Positions 7,187-10,173 of a stretch of DNA of 10,173 nt are shown one piece after another (the first letter of the stretch is position 1; the number at the start of each line of letters is the position of its first letter). The notes under the pieces were generated by a model. The model searched no databases, was not told the origin of the DNA, and saw nothing but the letters and a program-made list of their open reading frames with translations. The stretch is from UMGS946 sp048421225 (lineage in GTDB: Bacteria; Bacillota; Clostridia; Christensenellales; CAG-138), in contig DBFNRV010000060.1 in the NCBI GenBank assembly GCA_048421225.1, positions 1 to 10,173 of the forward strand, read 5' to 3'. The position numbers and the translations under genes are program-made.

Positions 7187-8224
7187 TTACTTTAACGAAT
7201 TGGTAAAAAACGTGGCGATCTCCTCCATTAAATCAACTTTAAGCTCTGAGAGCAAGCGTTTATCAATACTATTTGCATACTCATCACAAATCTTTTTTGG
7301 AATGTTGTTCCCATAGCGTTTTCTAAGCTTCATCTGTTCAGCTACTATTTCAGACCTGTATGCAATCGATGCGTCCGATCGAAACACATTATGCCCGCAG
7401 TCGTTGTATAGCTTTACAACAACGCGTCCGTCCGGCTCTATAAATGGCTTAACATGCGCGGCAACGCTGTGCTTGTATGGAACCACCGTATCATCCTTGC
7501 TGTGTATAAGCATTACCCTTGCATTGGAGTTCAAAACGCCATAGGAACCTGAAGCGGCTGAATAGCGGCCAAATTTAATTCGTTCATATAATGCGGCGAA
7601 CGGTATTATCAAAAGGCCGATTTTGCCGGAAAAAGCGGTGGAATAGCATTTAAGCATATCAAGCGAAGTGTTAAAGCCACAGCATCCAACCGCCGCCGTT
7701 ATGCCGCTTATATGTGCCAACACCGATGTCGCCGCATAGGCGCCCCAACTGTGGCCGAACGCAAATAGGGGCAGTCCGCCAAGCTCATAATCCTGCCTAA
7801 TACATTTTATTGCGCATTCAAGGTCGCTTACGGCGTTAGGAAGACCGCTCATAGAGTTGCCTTCGCTCTCCCCGCAGCCTGTATTGTCATATGAAAACAC
7901 GGCAAAACCGCTTTTAACAAAACATTCTATGAGATGAAGATAATCCATGTGCGTTGTGCCGAAGCCGTGAACTAGTATGATTACGCCAATTACGCCGTCA
8001 GCGTGGGAACCGTAATTGCTGTAATATATATATCCCCTAAGCACCTTCATCCGCCTGCTCTTAAACTGGATTGGCCGCCTTTCCAAACTGGGAGTATCGC
8101 CGAACGAGGGTTCGAACACCGATTCCGGTATATCTATGCGTCTCTTGAATACCTTTTCATAAATAAATATTGAGACGGAAAAGAACAACAGGAATATGCC
8201 CGCAATGGTCAACAGTATGAGCAT
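7187..8224 (-). CDS. Membrane-anchored alpha/beta hydrolase
   Basis: A 345-residue protein beginning with one hydrophobic segment (about 2-22) followed by KVFKRR, which suggests an N-terminal membrane anchor rather than a secreted enzyme. The hydrolase fold is clear: oxyanion region HGFG at 86-89, nucleophile elbow GHSWG with Ser 159, probable catalytic Asp 245 in HSKDDTVVP, and His 278 in CGHNV. This pattern resembles serine aminopeptidase S33/BAAT-like hydrolases; the substrate cannot be read from sequence. GGGGAG is 6 bases before the ATG and overlaps the end of the acetyltransferase gene, whose stop is only 3 bases upstream, so the two genes are cotranscribed and probably translationally coupled. 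The hairpin at 7128-7160 lies beyond its end. Confidence 0.9.
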   Translation of the reverse strand: MLILLTIAGIFLLFFSVSIFIYEKVFKRRIDIPESVFEPSFGDTPSLERRPIQFKSRRMKVLRGYIYYSNYGSHADGVIGVIILVHGFGTTHMDYLHLIECFVKSGFAVFSYDNTGCGESEGNSMSGLPNAVSDLECAIKCIRQDYELGGLPLFAFGHSWGAYAATSVLAHISGITAAVGCCGFNTSLDMLKCYSTAFSGKIGLLIIPFAALYERIKFGRYSAASGSYGVLNSNARVMLIHSKDDTVVPYKHSVAAHVKPFIEPDGRVVVKLYNDCGHNVFRSDASIAYRSEIVAEQMKLRKRYGNNIPKKICDEYANSIDKRLLSELKVDLMEEIATFFTNSLK

Positions 8225-8227
8225 CGC

Positions 8228-8677
8228 TTACTCCCCGTCCGACGGTGTCAGTATAAATTCGTAACTTAAATTCGTTTTGCCGCTAATTTTAAATCCCAAC
8301 CTTTCAATAAAGCGTCGGGCCCCCTCATTTGCTTTGAAGCAGCTGATATATACAGGCTTTCCGTGCCACCTCGCAAAATCAGTTATATCCTCTATGACAC
8401 CGGTTCCTATCCCCTTATTTCTCGCCGGAGGAGCAAGATATATATCCGTTATCCACAATCTATCCCTAGATTCCTGAATGATTACAAAGCCTACGGATAT
8501 GCCCATAACCATGATTATGGAGCAGGTATCTACGCTGAAATTTTCTTCAAAAGAACTGCGCTGCGCCGCCTCATCCCAATTAGTAGGTTCGAAGTATTTT
8601 GAAATCGATTCCTTTTTAATGTCATAAACGAATTCTTTATCCAGCGGCGTTGCTGGGCGAATGTCAAACGGTAGCAT
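8228..8677 (-). CDS. GNAT-family N-acetyltransferase
   Basis: A 149-residue GNAT acetyltransferase. The acetyl-CoA pyrophosphate loop is RNKGIG (86-91), after the strand LWITDIYLAP. The C-terminal NEGARRFIERLGF (117-129) is the usual helix-strand end of the family. These enzymes move an acetyl group from acetyl-CoA to an amine; the acceptor here is unknown. I chose the ATG at 8677 because GGAGG stands 6 bases before it and the promoter -10 box (8709-8714) lies between it and the upstream ATG at 8743, which therefore should not be on the transcript. The gene leads a two-gene unit with the hydrolase. Confidence 0.9.
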   Translation of the reverse strand: MLPFDIRPATPLDKEFVYDIKKESISKYFEPTNWDEAAQRSSFEENFSVDTCSIIMVMGISVGFVIIQESRDRLWITDIYLAPPARNKGIGTGVIEDITDFARWHGKPVYISCFKANEGARRFIERLGFKISGKTNLSYEFILTPSDGE

Positions 8678-8708
8678 TTCCAACCTCCAAACAAATTTTA
8701 TAAAATCC

Positions 8709-8730
8709 AGTATACCATAATTTAAATTAT
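8709..8730 (-). promoter_or_regulatory. Extended -10 promoter with 14-bp palindrome, GNAT/hydrolase operon
   Basis: On the minus strand TGG-TATACT is an extended -10 element (hexamer 8709-8714, TG at 8716-8717). At -35 only a partial ACA match is seen, which an extended -10 can tolerate. Immediately upstream, ATAATTTAAATTAT (8717-8730) is a perfect 14-base palindrome filling most of the spacer, a position where a repressor or activator dimer could act. AT-rich sequence makes chance palindromes more likely. Confidence 0.5.
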
Positions 8731-8788
8731 CTGTGCGGTTCATAATGAATTTTTTGAAGACGTATTTAGATAAAGTTATAAGCTGAAT

Positions 8789-8817
8789 TTGTAGGCCTGT
8801 GAAACATGATATACAGT
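8789..8817 (+). promoter_or_regulatory. Candidate promoter of the structured RNA
   Basis: TTGTAG (8789-8794) and TACAGT (8812-8817) are 17 bases apart, each matching the sigma-A consensus at four of six bases. Transcription would begin near 8824, about 45 bases before the first helix of the folded region. The -10 box forms part of a 9-bp inverted repeat, TACAGTATA (8812-8820) with TATACTGTA (8847-8855), which could be an operator or a 5' hairpin. Confidence 0.4.
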
Positions 8818-8867
8818 ATAAGTACGAAGAAAAAACCGGAGAGAGCTATACTGTAAGGGAGGGATGA

Positions 8868-9203
8868 GACGGTTATTTTAAGCTTTTCGGTGTACAATCA
8901 AGCTGTGCGGCAAAGTCAGCCAGCGAGAAGAAACGGGGGTGTAGTGAAGTACCTTTGATTCCCACTGTGGCCGTGCTCCACTTTGCCGTTAGGCTAGGCG
9001 TGTAGGAGCGATCGGTTTTTGTCAGACGTCTCAGCTCGGAAGAGGTCTTTCAAAAAGTGTAATCTACTCGCGCTTTGACTCGGATAAAGGGTTGGTGAGC
9101 TCAAGGCTGTTGTCCGACAGGACATACGTCACGGCCACCTTTGATTCTTGAGAGCTTTTCAAGAAATCGGCGGAAGCTCAATATTAAAGTCTAAAATGCC
9201 GTT
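8868..9203 (+). ncRNA. Probable large structured noncoding RNA, family not assigned
   Basis: About 336 bases without a credible protein gene fold into a closed multi-branch structure. Helix P1: 8868-8880 with 9192-9203 (11 to 12 pairs, one bulged U, two G-U). P2: 8881-8885/8900-8904, directly stacked on P1. P3: 8908-8916/8980-8988, nine perfect pairs. P4: 9016-9021/9051-9056, enclosing 9024-9027/9045-9048 and 9030-9032/9042-9044. P5: 9073-9077/9085-9089. P6: 9100-9105/9147-9152, enclosing 9106-9110/9131-9135 and 9111-9115/9120-9124 with a GACA tetraloop. P7: 9153-9157/9174-9178, stacked on P6. G-U pairs in P1, P5 and P6 would be A-C mismatches on the other strand, so the plus strand is favoured. 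GC is about 51% over 8881-9180 by count. Both ends are uncertain and no terminator follows. It could be a known class such as the raiA motif RNA; I cannot confirm any. Confidence 0.65.
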
Positions 9204-9395
9204 CTAATTGTCCACGTAAGAGCGAAAAATAAACAGTGGCCAGGAATGGCCGCCGCGCCCCTAATAGTTATGGGCTTACTCATCGGTAAAAAACTCGCAA
9301 AAATCGCTATCCGCCATGGCCTCCGGATTGCGGATAAGCATATGGGCAAGCTGCCACATCACAGTGAATTTATTGTTCAGCACATATGGCTTCAT
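9204..9395. other. Spacer after the RNA, no convincing gene
   Basis: A 62-codon frame starts at ATG 9246 and runs to 9434 on the plus strand. Its only purine-rich sequence, AGGA (9242-9245), touches the start codon with no spacing, and its end runs into the opposite-strand gene stopping at 9396. It begins MAAAPLIVMGLLIGKK and looks amphipathic, but I do not support it as a gene. GGCC (9238-9241) with GGCC (9248-9251) forms only a 4-bp hairpin with no T run, so it is not a terminator. Confidence 0.4.
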
Positions 9396-9767
9396 CTAAT
9401 CAGTCAAATGCAAAGACCGCTCAAGACACCATGAATAAAGCTTTTCTCGTATAAAGATTATGCTGTATCCGCCATTGCTTTCTCCTGTTTTAAAATATGT
9501 ACCGTCCAACTCACCGCTTTCAAGTAAACCGTTCAGCTCATCAACATCAACCTTCAGGTATGCCGCAGCAATGTAAATTGACATGAAATCCCCGTATTCT
9601 TCGTTGTTATCAGTAGGATTAACCTTGAAACCGTTTACAGAATATAATAGTTCATCTAAACCAACTGTTATTGTATGAGCCGAATACAGCATTGAAACAC
9701 AAATCAGTAGGCATCCTACGACAATGGCAATAGAAACAAAAACACTGTTTTTCATTCCATTCTTCAT
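9396..9767 (-). CDS. Small membrane protein with excisionase-like C-terminal segment
   Basis: A 123-residue protein from the ATG at 9767, which overlaps the stop of a 22-codon ORF as ATGA; the next ATG at 9755 (119 residues) is an alternative with GGGG 11 bases upstream. One hydrophobic helix lies near the N-terminus (about residues 9-29). It contains VVGC, which resembles a lipobox, but the continuing hydrophobic stretch LLICVSMLYS argues for a membrane anchor. The C-terminal half (about 62-116), with YIAAAYLKVDVDELNGLLES, then GELDGTYFKTG and FIREKLYSW, has the pattern of the small winged-helix excisionase/MerR-like HTH_17 domain. On the orientation rule such a segment would face outward or inward depending on topology, so DNA binding is not certain. 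I do not know the family. Confidence 0.65.
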   Translation of the reverse strand: MKNGMKNSVFVSIAIVVGCLLICVSMLYSAHTITVGLDELLYSVNGFKVNPTDNNEEYGDFMSIYIAAAYLKVDVDELNGLLESGELDGTYFKTGESNGGYSIIFIREKLYSWCLERSLHLTD

Positions 9768-9832
9768 CCCCAATCTACACGAGAAATAGGTGATGGCAAG
9801 TTAGCATCAAAAAAAACGCTTGATATTTTCAT
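9764..9832 (-). CDS. 22-residue upstream ORF coupled to the small membrane protein
   Basis: On the minus strand a full GGAGG (9842-9846) stands 9 bases before ATG 9832, and the frame is open for 22 codons (starting MKISSVFFDA) to TGA at 9764-9766. The stop overlaps the ATG of the next gene in the ATGA arrangement typical of translational coupling. The downstream gene lacks a well-spaced ribosome site of its own, so ribosomes finishing this ORF could supply its initiation. No terminator lies between them. The peptide is not one I recognise. Confidence 0.4.
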   Translation of the reverse strand: MKISSVFFDANLPSPISRVDWG

Positions 9833-9857
9833 TTTATGTTGCCTCCAAAATTATTTA

Positions 9858-9887
9858 TTTGTAGTCTCTTGCTTTTTTTACTGTCAC
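9858..9887 (-). promoter_or_regulatory. Candidate promoter of the small ORF/membrane protein unit
   Basis: On the minus strand GTGACA (9882-9887, five of six) and TACAAA (9858-9863, four of six) are 18 bases apart, just upstream of the GGAGG at 9842-9846. The resulting leader would be very short, so this is tentative. Confidence 0.3.
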
Positions 9888-10173
9888 ATCTGATTATTTT
9901 AGTAGCAACGCAATTAAAACGCATAAATCAACATACATCTTTAAAATACAACTACAGCGTATCATAAATTATATGTAAGTCAATAGATAAATAACAAAAG
10001 GCGGGACATGATTGGAAAAACAGGGGTTCGAAAAGCCCCATTTTACAGGGTTTCCAGCACGTGAAAATGGTAAATATGATATTAATATTCAAATCTCAAC
10101 GAAACAAATTCTACTGTGCGACAATGCATTTTCGCTTGACGCCTTCTTGATATTCTAGCTTACAAAACAAAGA
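9888..10173. other. AT-rich spacer with inverted repeats and one doubtful short ORF
   Basis: No secure gene is seen. A 48-codon frame from TTG 10012 to TAG 10158 on the plus strand has AAAGGCGGG (9997-10005) six bases upstream and begins with LEKQGFEKPH; another frame across the same bases is also open, so this is weak. Two hairpins that share bases are present: GGGG (10023-10026) with CCCC (10036-10039), and CCATTTT (10038-10044) with AAAATGG (10064-10070). The GGTTCGAA sequence at 10025 recalls a tRNA T-loop but no tRNA fits around it. Confidence 0.4.

Noticed and set aside
8743..8743. Upstream ATG start for the acetyltransferase (171 residues).
   Set aside because: The extended -10 promoter at 8709-8717 is downstream of it, and the internal ATG at 8677 has GGAGG six bases before it.
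8873..9139. Minus-strand protein frames across the RNA region, for example one ending SLADFAAQLDCTPKSLK and others with protein-like stretches.
   Set aside because: Each frame is interrupted by stops (such as TGA at 9050-9052), lacks a start with a ribosome site, and changes frame to stay open. The compatible helices explain the region better. A decayed gene is not fully excluded.
9246..9434. 62-residue plus-strand ORF beginning MAAAPLIVMG.
   Set aside because: No spaced ribosome site, and it overlaps the end of the better-supported opposite-strand gene at 9396-9434.
10021..10040. GGTTCGAA within a GGGG/CCCC hairpin, resembling a tRNA T-arm or attachment site.
   Set aside because: A 5-bp stem with a 7-base loop does not form, and no acceptor, D or anticodon arm is found around it.

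Overview
The window looks like chromosomal DNA of a Clostridia-type Bacillota. Most genes have strong GGAGG-type ribosome binding sites, one gene starts with TTG, promoters are sigma-A-like, and coding GC is moderate while most spacers are AT-rich. I cannot name the species. Coordinates and pairings below were worked out by hand.

Left part (1-4045): a promoter, a 34-codon leader ORF and an intrinsic terminator precede two overlapping genes for a heterodimeric ABC exporter. The first half has a degenerate catalytic site (Asp in place of Glu) and the second half has an altered signature motif, as in BmrCD/LmrCD/TM287-288-type exporters. The layout matches the ribosome-mediated attenuation known for Bacillus subtilis bmrBCD. 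A 12-bp pairing between the leader ORF's Shine-Dalgarno region and its 3' part, and a candidate antiterminator, make a specific switch model possible.

Middle (4085-7111): dnaX (DNA polymerase III tau/gamma) runs leftward alone, without the usual yaaK-recR neighbours. Divergent from it are two small membrane proteins with near-identical N-terminal zinc ribbons but unrelated membrane domains; the second is DUF4870/Tic20-like. A 13-bp perfect hairpin at 7128-7160 ends this block and serves both strands.

Right part (7187-8717): a leftward two-gene unit encodes a GNAT acetyltransferase and a membrane-anchored alpha/beta hydrolase, 3 bp apart, behind an extended -10 promoter with a 14-bp palindrome next to it.

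Far right (8744-10173): the most unusual stretch. From 8868 to 9203 there is no convincing protein gene, yet GC is about 51% (8881-9180), against about 30% in the spacer at 9781-9840. The sequence folds on paper into a closed multi-arm RNA: a terminal 11-12-bp helix encloses at least five nested or adjacent hairpins, with a promoter upstream on the + strand. I regard it as a probable large structured noncoding RNA whose family I could not assign. Beyond it, a leftward unit encodes a 22-residue ORF overlapping (ATGA) a small membrane protein with an excisionase-like C-terminal segment. The last 300 bases are AT-rich with only a doubtful short ORF.
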